This document shows, piece by piece, positions 1-8,017 of a DNA stretch of 64,000 nt (the first letter of the stretch is position 1; each line of letters opens with the position of its first letter). Origin of the DNA: GCA-2794515 sp033763335 (GTDB taxonomy: Bacteria > Chloroflexota > Anaerolineae > Aggregatilineales > Phototrophicaceae); contig JANRKU010000008.1 in assembly GCA_033763335.1 (NCBI GenBank), forward strand, positions 1 to 64,000, in the 5' to 3' direction. The position numbers were made by a program, and so were the translations under genes. The notes under the pieces are model-generated. The model was not told where the DNA came from. It did no database searches and worked only from the letters and a program-made list of their open reading frames with translations.

Positions 1-8
1 TCTTTTTT

Positions 9-116
9 TACCTCACCCCCCTGCCCCCTCTCCAAAATGGAGAGGGGGAGACAATCATTTTGTGGGGGGGTTTTAGTCCCCTCTCCAGACTGGAGAGGGG
101 ATTTAGGGGTGAGGTT
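9..116. repeat. MITE-like palindromic element, copy 1
   Basis: About 108 bp bounded by imperfect terminal inverted repeats (ACCTCACCCC on the left, GGGGTGAGGTT on the right). It holds two internal palindromes, CCCTCTCCAAAATGGAGAGG near 27-47 and CCCCTCTCCAGACTGGAGAG near 78-98. The same element recurs at 30166-30273 (same orientation) and 51730-51840 (opposite orientation), and half of it at 10101-10140. It has no coding capacity for a transposase, so any movement would need an enzyme supplied in trans. It lies downstream of the FAH-family gene. Confidence 0.85.
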
Positions 117-139
117 GATTTCTTAAGTTGCAGTATATG

Positions 140-159
140 GGGCGCAACATGTTGCGCCC
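140..159. repeat. 20-bp perfect palindrome, GCGCAACATGTTGCGC family
   Basis: The bases are GGGCGCAACATGTTGCGCCC, a perfect palindrome. The same core recurs at 21469-21496, 50671-50706 and 57567-57586, and variant cores with the same G/C-rich ends recur at 10197, 38887, 57611 and 61394. All intergenic copies lie just outside genes. Confidence 0.85.
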
Positions 160-183
160 TTAGGGGGGTTATAGGTATACAAA

Positions 184-1119
184 CTATACGATTTTATTCC
201 GCAATAACCCGATATACTCAACCTCAAATTCGACCACATCACCCGATTGCAACCATGGTCCTTGTGCGCGGGTGAGTTCGAGTAGGCATCCTGTCCCCAC
301 TGTGCCAGAACCGATGACATCGCCTACATAGAGGGTGACATTTTGTGAGGCACGCGCAATCAATTCGCCAAAGCTATAATGAATATCGCGCCAATTGCCC
401 CGTGAACGTTCTATCCCATTCACGCGCCCTATCATTTGGGCATCATAAACCCCTGTGCGCCCTGCATGATGAGGCGCAAGGTCTTGTGGCATCACTACCA
501 TCGCACCCAATGAGGTGGCAAAATCTTTGCCTTTGGCGGGTCCCAATCCCACCGTGACCTCTTTCATCTGCAAATCACGTGCAGACCAGTCATTCATGAT
601 GGTGTAGCCAAAAATATAATTTTCTGCCTCATCTGCGGGGATGTCGCGTCCTTCTTTGCCGATAATACAGGCAATTTCCAGTTCATAATCGAGCGCAGTC
701 ACCCCTTTTGGGTAGGCTAATGGCTCATCATGCCCCAAAATTGACCCCGTATTGGAAAAATAGAATACAGGGATTTCATACCACACAGGCGGGACTTCGC
801 GCCCACGATTTTCATTAGCCGTTTTGACATGCGCTTCAAAGGCATAAAAATCACGCAAGGTCGGTGGCTTGCGGATGGGCGGATAGAGGGTAACAGATGC
901 TAAATCGAAAGTACGCCGTTGTTTATCGCGTAAAATCGGCTTACCACTCGCTACCATCGCCCGAATATCCGCCACCAAATCATCTTGGTGGGGGTGCTGG
1001 ATGAGGCTGATGAGCGTGCCTTTATCACTCTCACCAATTTCAATCACTTGCTCATCCACCACCACGCCCAAACGGGGATAATCTTCACCAGTTGGGGAAA
1101 ATTCCACCCATTTCATCAT
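184..1119 (-). CDS. Fumarylacetoacetate hydrolase (FAH) family protein
   Basis: This 311-residue protein has the FAH catalytic fold across about residues 75-310. Metal-site residues typical of the family are visible: D90 in RDFYAFE, the E-x-E pair E146/E148 in DYELEIA, D177 in MNDWSARD, and K198 in GKDF. In the family these bind Mg or Ca and cleave a C-C bond of a beta-diketo acid. The start codon overlaps the stop of the upstream dioxygenase gene (ATGA), so the two are translationally coupled. That pairing suggests a role in aromatic amino-acid (tyrosine/homogentisate) breakdown, with fumarylacetoacetate as one possible substrate. However, FAH-family members also act as acylpyruvases or in other meta-cleavage pathways, and no homogentisate dioxygenase is present here. 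Family call is firm; exact substrate is inference. Confidence 0.88.
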   Translation of the reverse strand: MMKWVEFSPTGEDYPRLGVVVDEQVIEIGESDKGTLISLIQHPHQDDLVADIRAMVASGKPILRDKQRRTFDLASVTLYPPIRKPPTLRDFYAFEAHVKTANENRGREVPPVWYEIPVFYFSNTGSILGHDEPLAYPKGVTALDYELEIACIIGKEGRDIPADEAENYIFGYTIMNDWSARDLQMKEVTVGLGPAKGKDFATSLGAMVVMPQDLAPHHAGRTGVYDAQMIGRVNGIERSRGNWRDIHYSFGELIARASQNVTLYVGDVIGSGTVGTGCLLELTRAQGPWLQSGDVVEFEVEYIGLLRNKIV

Positions 1120-2249
1120 AGGTTGCCACGCCGTGCTTGTTCATTTTCTAATGCTTCAAATAAGGCTTTGAAATTGCCTTTACCGAATCCGCGTGAGCCA
1201 TGACGCTCAATGACTTCGATAAACATGGTTGGGCGGTCTTGGAGCGGACGGCTAAAAATTTGGAGCAGGTAGCCTTCATCATCGTAATCTACCAAAATGC
1301 CCAATTCTTTGATTCTTTCCAAATCTTCTTTTACGCCGACATGCTTAATGCGTTCTGGCAAAAGGTCATAATATGCTTCTGGCACGCGCAAAAATTCGAT
1401 GCCGTTATTTTTTAGGGTCGCAACCGTTTGTAGAATATCACCTGTTGCCATAGCGATATGTTGCACGCCTGCCGTCATATAATAATCGAGATATTCTTCA
1501 ATTTGGCTCTTGCGCTTGCCATCGGCAGGTTCATTGATGGGGAATTTGACCCGTCCATTGCCATTTTGCATGACCTTGCTCATGAGGGCGGAATATTCGG
1601 TGCTGATGTCTTTATCATCAAAGCTCAACAATTGGCGGAAGCCCATCACCTCATGATAGAACTTCACCCAATGATTCATTTTTCCCAATTCGACATTGCC
1701 GACCATGTGGTCAACGGCGGCGAGTCCTGCATCAGTGTGATTCATGCTGATGGGGACATAGCCGGGCATAAAAACGCCGTTATAATCGCTACGGTCAACA
1801 AACACATGAATCGTTTCGCCATAGGTCTTGATGGCAGAGGTGCGAATAATACCATGTTCGTCGCGTTCTTCGCGGGGTAGCCATGCACCTTCTGCCCCGC
1901 GTGCGGTGGTTTCTCGATATGCAGATTCCACATCATCCACGCCCAACGCGATATATTTGATGCCATCGCCATGCAACATGAAATGGGCAGAAATTTCATC
2001 ACTAAATTTATATGCGGCAGAGACGACAAACCGAATTTTGCCACTTTCGAGGACATACGAGGCATAACGGCGATTGCCCGTTTCGAGTCCAGAATAGGCA
2101 ATGGGCTTAAATCCGAAGCCCTTCCACCAATAATACATGGCTTGTTTGGCATTCCCCACCCAAAAATGTACATGGTCAACAGAATTAATTTTCAAAAAAT
2201 CTGCTTCTTCGGTCATTGGGCGTGACGTTGGCAGGGTTGCATCACTCAT
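1116..2249 (-). CDS. hppD: 4-hydroxyphenylpyruvate dioxygenase
   Basis: The protein carries two vicinal-oxygen-chelate halves, the usual architecture of HPPD, which converts 4-hydroxyphenylpyruvate to homogentisate with a non-haem Fe(II). The three Fe ligands are visible as H181 (VDHMVG), H264 (GVQHIAMAT) and E345 (FIEVIER), numbered from the chosen start. The C-terminus (FSRPLQDRPTMFIEVIERHG) is strongly diagnostic. I chose the ATG at 2249, giving 377 residues: AAGGAGG at 2255-2261 is 5 nt before it but only 2 nt before the ATG at 2252, and an upstream in-frame ATG at 2276 has no such site. It is first in a pair with the FAH-family gene (4-nt overlap). Family is certain; the physiological role (tyrosine catabolism or quinone/tocopherol-type synthesis) is inferred. 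Confidence 0.95.
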   Translation of the reverse strand: MSDATLPTSRPMTEEADFLKINSVDHVHFWVGNAKQAMYYWWKGFGFKPIAYSGLETGNRRYASYVLESGKIRFVVSAAYKFSDEISAHFMLHGDGIKYIALGVDDVESAYRETTARGAEGAWLPREERDEHGIIRTSAIKTYGETIHVFVDRSDYNGVFMPGYVPISMNHTDAGLAAVDHMVGNVELGKMNHWVKFYHEVMGFRQLLSFDDKDISTEYSALMSKVMQNGNGRVKFPINEPADGKRKSQIEEYLDYYMTAGVQHIAMATGDILQTVATLKNNGIEFLRVPEAYYDLLPERIKHVGVKEDLERIKELGILVDYDDEGYLLQIFSRPLQDRPTMFIEVIERHGSRGFGKGNFKALFEALENEQARRGNL

Positions 2250-2308
2250 CATATCCTCCTTGTATAAATTGCACATAACTTTATGGTATAAACAGTCTAA
2301 TTTGCACC

Positions 2309-2317
2309 ATTATAGCA
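2309..2317 (-). promoter_or_regulatory. Extended -10 promoter for hppD-FAH operon
   Basis: On the minus strand the bases are TGCTATAAT, a consensus extended -10 element, about 60 nt before the hppD start. No good -35 is visible, as expected for an extended -10 promoter. The identical 9-mer precedes three other transcription units in this window. Confidence 0.65.
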
Positions 2318-2381
2318 TATTTAGCCTGTTTTCTACCAATAGAACCACATGAGATTTATTGCCTTTATGCCTAAAACATGA

Positions 2382-2419
2382 AAATGCCGCGTAGCGCACA
2401 CCAAGGCTACACGGCATTT
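2382..2419 (-). terminator. Hairpin downstream of the TIR operon, possible terminator
   Basis: A 14-bp stem with one C-A mismatch (AAATGCCG-GTAGC paired to GCTAC-CGGCATTT) and a 10-nt loop. Read on the minus strand it ends in TTTT, so it could stop transcripts coming from the TIR genes. The T-run is short and the hairpin is about 270 bp past the stop codon. Confidence 0.4.
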
Positions 2420-2449
2420 CCACAAAGGAGGGGGACTATTGCTTTTCGT

Positions 2450-2541
2450 GAGAAAAGTGGCACATGTTTTATAACACACACACATTCACACTTGCACACA
2501 CACACAGAGGGAGTTCTCACAATAGGGGTGTGCCACTTCTC
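2450..2541. repeat. Long-range inverted repeat enclosing a CA-rich tract
   Basis: GAGAAAAGTGGCACA at 2450-2464 pairs with TGTGCCACTTCTC at 2529-2541. The 64-nt loop holds an interrupted (CA)n tract at about 2474-2507, which is unusual low-complexity DNA for this genome. It lies in the 435-bp gene-free stretch between hppD and the TIR operon. I see no convincing gene in that stretch: the one open frame across it is driven by the CA tract. Confidence 0.6.
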
Positions 2542-2564
2542 ATTACACGCATCACTCATATTCT

Positions 2565-2600
2565 GTTCATATTGTTCAAAAATTTGTGAACGCTGTGAAC
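2565..2600. promoter_or_regulatory. Symmetric four-half-site operator-like array
   Basis: Four pentamers are arranged with exact dyad symmetry about 2582.5: GTTCA at 2565 and 2574, and TGAAC at 2587 and 2596. The half-sites are 9 bp apart within each arm and 8 bp separates the arms. This looks like binding sites for two regulator dimers, or an RNA stem. No gene start adjoins it; the nearest genes are both on the minus strand. Confidence 0.5.
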
Positions 2601-2684
2601 TTCTTATACTATATCGTGTTTTTTTTTGATTGTAAATCAATTATGCCTAGCTCTCATCAATTATTGAGTTGCGATTAATCTAAA

Positions 2685-4169
2685 TTAATCTTGGCGCACC
2701 ACACGGAAGCCAATGGTGATATGAAAGGTATTGGGGTCTAGGTCATAAAAGAAATGGGGGTCGGCGCGGTCTATGGGGCTGGTAAATGACCCACCACGAA
2801 TAATTTGTTTGCGAATCCCCGCCCGATTACTATCATCGGTAGCATCGGCGCTCCATTCCCAAACATTCCCCATCATGTCATGAATCCCAAACGGACTCAC
2901 GCCGTTGGTATAGCGCGTCACCACAGTTGGAATCCGAATTTCGCTCTCGCGGGTATTACATCGGGTTTTATCATACTCTACACCCCATGGATAAGGACGT
3001 TTTTCATCACCCATAAATGCCCTCACCCACTGGGCATAGGTATATAGGCTCACCTTATAGCCCAATTTGGCGCTTAACCACCCACAAAATGCCATCGCTT
3101 CGTACCATGTCACCCGTGTGCGCGGGCGTTCATCGCCTTCGTACTTACTTTCTTTGGGGATTGGGTTTCTGAGATAGGCTTGATATGCCATTGGGTCAAA
3201 TTGCCACCAAGTCGGTTGATGGTAGCCCTGTGGGTCATCAATAAAGACCTGAAATTGGGCATTGGTAATGCTATATTTGCTCATCGAAAATGGCGCAACC
3301 GTCACCGACTTACGCCCTTTTTTGCTTATATCAACAATTTCGGCTTTGCCACCTGTCACAGACGACCACTCAAGCATGGGGATCAGAAAAGTCGTCGCCC
3401 CATTAGGTCGTGAGGGTTTGGTTACTTCTAGCCTATCGCCCGCCAAATTATCGGGGTCATAATCGGGATATTTCGCCCGAAACGTCATAAAGGCATCCCA
3501 CCCCAAGCGTTGGGTAATGGGTGTTTTGATGAGTTCAACGATATGCTTATAATTGCGCTCACGCTCAATATGCTCCATTTGTGCGTGCAGGTGTAATTCG
3601 GCTTCTTCTAAGATGGCATCAATTTTGAAGAAAGGCGATTTATAGCCATTGGCTTTTGCCAATTTGAGCAAGAACACCGCATCATCAAATAACCCTTTTT
3701 TGAGCGCATTCATCCCTCCAGTAAAGGCTTCTAGCGAATCTATAATCGTATTTTCTGCTTTATCTGCCCTATTTTTGTCATAATGGGTTGACATGGCTAA
3801 TTCGGCATGATGGATGGATGTGAGGAGTACCTTAAGCGTTTCGACAGTAATGCCTTTGGCAATATCCACATATTGCAATTCGGCTAAATCTGGTGGGATG
3901 GTCGCATCACGAATGAGCATAGGAAAAATAACCCGCCCCATATTTTTTGCCATTTCATATTCGCGCTGGCAGTAAGATGATTGCAGGGAATCTGGGGATA
4001 ATAAGTAAATGAAACCATCACACCACTCTAATTTTTTTAGAATTTCGTGCCACCAATTTTTCCCCACATGCAAACGACTATCAAACCATACTTCATGGTC
4101 ACTGAGCAGTTCAACAATCTCCATACAATAGGCTTTATCAATTCTGGCATAACTGATGAAAAGTTTCAT
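2685..4169 (-). CDS. TIR domain fused to FGE-sulfatase-like (C-type lectin fold) domain
   Basis: The N-terminal TIR domain covers about residues 1-130 (MKLFISYARIDKAY start, WFDSRLHVGKNW, LLSPDSLQSSYCQREYEMA). The glutamate aligned with the NAD-cleaving residue of enzymatic TIRs is present (E70 in SSYCQREYE). A helical linker of about 110 residues follows. The C-terminal 230 residues match the formylglycine-generating-enzyme/sulfatase-modifying fold: SMSKYSITNAQFQVF, WYEAMAFCGWLS, PYPWG, SPFGIHDMMGNVWEWS, RGGSF and GFRVVR. The cysteine pair that true FGEs carry between RGGSF and the C-terminus is absent, so oxidase activity is unlikely and a ligand- or peptide-binding role fits better. I start at the ATG at 4169 (494 residues) because upstream sequence precedes the TIR core and lies inside the previous gene. 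The gene follows the TIR-HEAT gene by 22 bp, clearly an operon. A defence or conflict role is inference. Confidence 0.85.
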   Translation of the reverse strand: MKLFISYARIDKAYCMEIVELLSDHEVWFDSRLHVGKNWWHEILKKLEWCDGFIYLLSPDSLQSSYCQREYEMAKNMGRVIFPMLIRDATIPPDLAELQYVDIAKGITVETLKVLLTSIHHAELAMSTHYDKNRADKAENTIIDSLEAFTGGMNALKKGLFDDAVFLLKLAKANGYKSPFFKIDAILEEAELHLHAQMEHIERERNYKHIVELIKTPITQRLGWDAFMTFRAKYPDYDPDNLAGDRLEVTKPSRPNGATTFLIPMLEWSSVTGGKAEIVDISKKGRKSVTVAPFSMSKYSITNAQFQVFIDDPQGYHQPTWWQFDPMAYQAYLRNPIPKESKYEGDERPRTRVTWYEAMAFCGWLSAKLGYKVSLYTYAQWVRAFMGDEKRPYPWGVEYDKTRCNTRESEIRIPTVVTRYTNGVSPFGIHDMMGNVWEWSADATDDSNRAGIRKQIIRGGSFTSPIDRADPHFFYDLDPNTFHITIGFRVVRQD

Positions 4170-4191
4170 AACAATCCTGACTATTTTGACA

Positions 4192-5517
4192 TTATTTTGG
4201 CAAAGATGATTGTTTCTTGTGCCATTCTGCAATCGCTTCAGAGGCTTCTGGTGTGTTCATAGTTGCTAATGCCTCTAATGCCACATCACACACCCGCTTG
4301 TCATCCCAAATGGGATGCCGTTCATCGGTGAGGCAAAGCCGTAATGCAGAAACAGCACGGGCATCGCCGAGTCTTTGTAATGCTTCAATGCACACCCAGC
4401 GCACTTTTTCATCGCCTGCTTTTAGGCATAAGATGAGTGCTTCAACAACAGATTTGTCTCCAATTTTTCCGAGTGCCTCGATTGCATATAAGCGCATTTC
4501 GGCTTCTTTATCCCCTAATATGGGCAATAAAGCGGCGATTGTTTTGGGATTGCCCAACACGCCTAATGTTTGAATCGCCGCCTCTCTGACGAGTGAATTT
4601 TTATCGGTGAGCAAAGGCGCGATAACATCTGCATCATCACTTGTACCCAACAAGCCAATCGCACGAATGGCGGTCATCCGCACCGTCTGATGGGCATCTT
4701 TGAGCAACGGAATTAAGGCAGGTATGGCATCTTTTGCCCCAAGTACAGCGATTGTCTCTATGACAAGCAAGCGAATCGTCCAATTCTCATCGGTCAACGC
4801 AACCAGTAGGCGTTTTAGGATGTTGGCAGAATAACCATTTTTGAGAACCAACGCATAATTACGTAATGCACGCGCCGCCGCTTGTCTTTCTTGGCAATCG
4901 CCCGTACTCAATTTGGATAATACATCGCCTACTATATCGGTCTCGGTGGACTTTTCTTTTGGAACAGCAGGCACTATTGGCTCTGCTAGTGGCTCTGCTA
5001 GTGGCTCTGCTATTGGTTCTGCTACTGGTTCTGCAATCGGTTCTGCTACGAGCTTTGCTTCTGGAATGCTTTCCACAGTCAGGGTTGCTGTTTGTATCAA
5101 ATTGCCAAAACGCCCTTTAATGGCTTCTATCAATCGCGTTAATTGTTCTTGATAACGTGTTTCTGTTTTCCAGTCGCTAAAATCTATAAATTGCTTGCGT
5201 TCCAGTTCAATCGGAAAGCCCAATTCTTCAATTGGGTGTAATAATACCGGAAAAACCACCCGATTCAGACGGTCTGCCCGATGTAGCTCACGACAGCAAT
5301 ACTGCGATTTGAGATATTCTGGGCTAATGATAGCAATCATCGCGGTACAATCATCCACCCCTTTGGATAGGGCATTGACCCAATCATCGGCAGGACGAAT
5401 CTCTAGCCTATCCATCCATACGCGAATCCCCACATTTTTGAGGTCAGTTGTGAGTTTCAGACCTAATTCTACTTCGAGGCTACGATAACTTAAAAAAATA
5501 TACTCACTTTGTACCAT
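4192..5517 (-). CDS. TIR domain - AEP-repeat linker - HEAT repeat protein
   Basis: About 441 residues. The TIR domain spans residues 1-130 (EYIFLSYRSLEVELG, VWMDRLEIRPADDW, ISPEYLKSQYCCRELHRA), with the predicted catalytic glutamate E77 in CCRELHRA. Next is a low-complexity linker of repeated (I/V/L)AEP units at about residues 160-195. The last 240 residues are at least six HEAT repeats of about 31 residues (for example DKNSLVREAAIQTLGVLGNP, EAEMRLYAIEALGKIGD), of the PBS-lyase type used for protein-protein contact. I chose the ATG at 5517, with AGAAAG 8 nt upstream, over a GTG at 5547. It is the first gene of a two-gene operon with TIR-FGE. Enzymatic TIRs deplete NAD in anti-phage defence; here the HEAT part may be the sensor or scaffold, which is inference. 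Confidence 0.87.
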   Translation of the reverse strand: MVQSEYIFLSYRSLEVELGLKLTTDLKNVGIRVWMDRLEIRPADDWVNALSKGVDDCTAMIAIISPEYLKSQYCCRELHRADRLNRVVFPVLLHPIEELGFPIELERKQFIDFSDWKTETRYQEQLTRLIEAIKGRFGNLIQTATLTVESIPEAKLVAEPIAEPVAEPIAEPLAEPLAEPIVPAVPKEKSTETDIVGDVLSKLSTGDCQERQAAARALRNYALVLKNGYSANILKRLLVALTDENWTIRLLVIETIAVLGAKDAIPALIPLLKDAHQTVRMTAIRAIGLLGTSDDADVIAPLLTDKNSLVREAAIQTLGVLGNPKTIAALLPILGDKEAEMRLYAIEALGKIGDKSVVEALILCLKAGDEKVRWVCIEALQRLGDARAVSALRLCLTDERHPIWDDKRVCDVALEALATMNTPEASEAIAEWHKKQSSLPK

Positions 5518-5551
5518 GATTAACACTTTCTGTATTATTTTTTGCACCTTA

Positions 5552-5557
5552 ATTATA
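5552..5557 (-). promoter_or_regulatory. -10 element for the TIR operon
   Basis: Minus-strand TATAAT 34 nt upstream of the TIR-HEAT start codon. No clear -35 box is visible. The position within the 175-bp divergent spacer supports it. Confidence 0.45.
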
Positions 5558-5607
5558 ACGTTCTTTTAATGAGACAAAAATAGATTCCGCGTAACAGTTT
5601 CTTCATA

Positions 5608-5621
5608 TCACAGAATTGTGA
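5608..5621. promoter_or_regulatory. TCACA-N4-TGTGA dyad in divergent spacer
   Basis: TCACAGAATTGTGA is a 5-bp-arm inverted repeat midway between the divergently transcribed TIR operon and MFS gene. The order of half-sites is the inverse of the usual CRP/FNR arrangement. It may be a regulator site serving either promoter, but the arms are short and chance is possible. Confidence 0.3.
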
Positions 5622-5662
5622 CATAGCTCATGGATTTTTCACCTATTTTGCCCCCATCTGCG

Positions 5663-5668
5663 TATAAT
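5663..5668 (+). promoter_or_regulatory. -10 element for the MFS gene
   Basis: TATAAT 24 nt before the chosen ATG at 5693, giving a short leader that still contains the AAGGAG ribosome site at 5681-5686. No strong -35 is seen. Confidence 0.5.
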
Positions 5669-5692
5669 GATGAATACACAAAGGAGATTTTA

Positions 5693-7057
5693 ATGATGAC
5701 GACAGATACTCGTTACACAGGGATGCGAGCATTTACCCTCATATGGATTGGGCAAGTTGTTTCGTTGCTAGGGTCTGCCATGACAGGTTTTGCCCTCAGC
5801 ATTTGGGCATGGGAGAAAACAGGCGAAGCCACCGCGTTGGCGCTGGTCGGATTTTTTAATTTTATGCCGATTGTGTTATTTAGCCCCGTGGCAGGGGCGT
5901 TGGTAGACCGATGGAATCGCAAATTGGTCATGATGATAAGTGACCTTGGGGCGGGGCTTTCTACTGTAGTCGTTTTTTTGCTTTTTAATGCTGGGCAATT
6001 GGAGATATGGCATTTATATGCGGTGGGCTTATTTTCTGGGGTGTTTCAGGCATTTCAATTCCCCGCCTATTCTGCCTCCATCTCGTTGATGTTGCCCAAA
6101 GAACAATATGCGCGTGCCAGTGGCATGATGTCGCTGGCAGAATCGGCATCGGGCATTTTTGCGCCATCACTGGCGGCAACCCTACTGGTATTTGTGGGGT
6201 TACGGGGCGTATTGTTATTTGATATTGTGAGCTTTGTCTTTGCGATATCCATGCTATTGGTCGTTCATATTCCCCAACCTGTTCGCACTGAGGCGGGCAA
6301 AAAGGGTCAGGGCAGTTTGCTCAAAGAATCGGTATATGGGTTTCAATATATTTTGGCACGACCGAGTTTATTGGGCTTACAGATGATGTTCTTTATGCTC
6401 AATCTGTTTGGTACGGTTGCCATGGTGTTGATTACGCCGATGATTTTGGCGCGAACAGCGAGTAATGAGCAAATTTTAGGCTTGGTACAATCGGCAACCG
6501 CCGTTGGTGGGGTCGTTGGGGCATTGCTCATCAGTATTTGGGGCGGACCAAAACAACGGGTTTTGGGGGTATTATTGGGCATGTTTGCCACAGGGTTATT
6601 TGGCGAAGCATTAATGGGACTTGGTCGGCATGTTGTGATATGGATGATAGCAGGCTTTTGCACATCATTTTTCATCAATATCCTCAATTCCAGCAATCAG
6701 GCAATATGGCAGGCGAAAGTCGCGCCAGATGTGCAAGGGCGTGTGTTTTCTGCACGGCGATTAATTGCCCAAATTACCACACCTGTAGCGATGTTTATAG
6801 CAGGTCCTTTGGCAGATAACATATTTACACCTGCCATGATGCCCGATGGTGCATTAGCAGATAGTTTGGGCGGGATTTTTGGGGTAGGTGCGGGTGCAGG
6901 GATTGGCTTGCTCATCTTTTTGGCAGGAATTACAGGGGCAGGTGCGGCATTATTGGGCTTTTTGTTTCCCTTTATTCGCAACGCAGAGAAAATTTTGCCC
7001 GACCATGATGCGTCCCAACCCAAACCGCCTGTCGAAGCAGAGGCGGTAGCCGCATGA
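5693..7057 (+). CDS. MFS transporter, drug-efflux type (DHA/MFS_3)
   Basis: A 454-residue polytopic protein with about 12 hydrophobic segments. It begins MMTTDTRYTGMRAFTLIWIGQVVSLLGSAMTGFAL, followed by the loop-2/3 motif VDRWNRKLVMMISD, typical of the macrolide-efflux-like branch of the major facilitator superfamily. It sits in the cytoplasmic membrane and likely exports a small hydrophobic compound by proton antiport. The ATG at 5693 is preferred because AAGGAG lies 6 nt upstream; an in-frame ATG at 5630 lacks a site and its extra residues are hydrophilic. Its stop overlaps the NAT-like gene start (ATGA), so export and acylation of the same kind of compound is a reasonable guess. Substrate is unknown. 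Confidence 0.88.
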   Translation: MMTTDTRYTGMRAFTLIWIGQVVSLLGSAMTGFALSIWAWEKTGEATALALVGFFNFMPIVLFSPVAGALVDRWNRKLVMMISDLGAGLSTVVVFLLFNAGQLEIWHLYAVGLFSGVFQAFQFPAYSASISLMLPKEQYARASGMMSLAESASGIFAPSLAATLLVFVGLRGVLLFDIVSFVFAISMLLVVHIPQPVRTEAGKKGQGSLLKESVYGFQYILARPSLLGLQMMFFMLNLFGTVAMVLITPMILARTASNEQILGLVQSATAVGGVVGALLISIWGGPKQRVLGVLLGMFATGLFGEALMGLGRHVVIWMIAGFCTSFFINILNSSNQAIWQAKVAPDVQGRVFSARRLIAQITTPVAMFIAGPLADNIFTPAMMPDGALADSLGGIFGVGAGAGIGLLIFLAGITGAGAALLGFLFPFIRNAEKILPDHDASQPKPPVEAEAVAA

Positions 7058-7866
7058 CATCAGAAGAAATATCACATGTGTTGAATTATTTGGGAATAAA
7101 GGCGCAACCCCCTTCATTAGAAGGCATAGACGCATTACTCGGCGCTTATATACGCAAAGTCCCATGGGAGAGCATGAGCCGAATTGCCAGAAAAGCCACT
7201 TCTACCCGTTTGGAAGATGCCCCTCTCATGCCGAGCAATTTTTGGGCAAGTGCCATCGCCTACGGGACGGGTGGCACTTGCTATGAGAGCAATTATGCCT
7301 TTTTGACCCTGTTACGAGCATTGGGGTATACAGGCTATTTGACCATCAACAATATGAATGACATGATAGGGTGTCATAGTGCCATTATCCTCACGATTGA
7401 TAAAAAAGATTATTTGGTGGATGTGGGAATGCCCTTTCATGTGGCAATTCCGATTCACCCCGCCAAAAAAACATCTCGACAAGGGCAATTTCATGCCTAT
7501 AGCATCACCCCGCAAGGGGGTGATGTTTATTTGGTCGAGCGCGATAATCACCCCAAACCCTATTGTTATACCCTCATCAATAAACCGATTTCAGAGGCAG
7601 AATATCAAAAAATCCTCATAGCAGATTATGGCAATGATGGCTTATTCTTAGACCGCGCCATCATCGTCAAGGTGATTAACGAACAAATTTGGCGCTTCGA
7701 TTCATCGGCAAAGCCATTTCAAATCGAAATTTTTTTGCAATCATCAACCGATAAGCTCTTTCAATTTTTAGGAAAAGAACCAGAACCCGTTTCTTTGGCA
7801 ATGGCACAGCAATTTGGCATCTCGGCAAAAATTGTCAAACTGGCGCTAGAAAATATCACTTCATAA
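7054..7866 (+). CDS. Arylamine N-acetyltransferase family protein
   Basis: This 270-residue protein shows the NAT Cys-His-Asp triad: C76 in GTGGTCYESNYAF, H108 in GCHSAII and D123 in YLVDVGMPF. The N-terminal region (KVPWESMSRI) also matches the family, which moves acetyl or other acyl groups from CoA to arylamines or, in biosynthetic members, forms amides. The enzyme is cytoplasmic. It overlaps the MFS gene by 4 bp, so it is co-expressed with an exporter. That context fits detoxification (modify and export) or small-molecule tailoring. The family's usual first-motif arginine is replaced (GTGG instead of RGG), so it is a divergent member; acyl donor and acceptor are unknown. Confidence 0.85.
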   Translation: MTSEEISHVLNYLGIKAQPPSLEGIDALLGAYIRKVPWESMSRIARKATSTRLEDAPLMPSNFWASAIAYGTGGTCYESNYAFLTLLRALGYTGYLTINNMNDMIGCHSAIILTIDKKDYLVDVGMPFHVAIPIHPAKKTSRQGQFHAYSITPQGGDVYLVERDNHPKPYCYTLINKPISEAEYQKILIADYGNDGLFLDRAIIVKVINEQIWRFDSSAKPFQIEIFLQSSTDKLFQFLGKEPEPVSLAMAQQFGISAKIVKLALENITS

Positions 7867-7912
7867 CGCATTTTATCTGATTGGTCTCTTAGTACCATCC
7901 ATCACAAATTGC

Positions 7913-7941
7913 TTGACAAAACTTGGGGTTAAGGCTACTAT
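7913..7941 (+). promoter_or_regulatory. Sigma-70 promoter for the ArsR-type regulator gene
   Basis: A perfect -35 TTGACA (7913-7918), 17-bp spacer, and -10 TACTAT (7936-7941). The predicted start of transcription is near 7948, giving a leader of about 70 nt before the ATG at 8018. Confidence 0.75.
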
Positions 7942-8017
7942 CAGAGCAATTAAGCGATTATGTGAATAAACGCATAATCCACGAAGATGATGTTGTGTTG
8001 TTATTGGAGAATTGAAT

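Noticed and set aside
1458..1880. 140-codon plus-strand open frame opposite hppD
   Set aside because: Antisense to a clear enzyme gene; its sequence follows the complementary codons and has no ribosome site.
2474..2507. CRISPR-like or tandem repeat array in the CA tract
   Set aside because: It is an interrupted dinucleotide run without unit repeats and spacers.
2407..2640. 77-codon minus-strand open frame in the hppD-TIR spacer
   Set aside because: It is carried by the CA tract (Cys-Val repeats), has no ribosome site and no recognisable domain.
2685..4169. Calling the second TIR protein a formylglycine-generating enzyme
   Set aside because: The fold motifs are present, but the two catalytic cysteines expected between RGGSF and the C-terminus are missing.
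4866..5120. Leu/Ala- and Ser/Gly-rich plus-strand frames opposite the TIR-HEAT linker
   Set aside because: They arise from the repetitive AEP codons of the linker on the coding strand.
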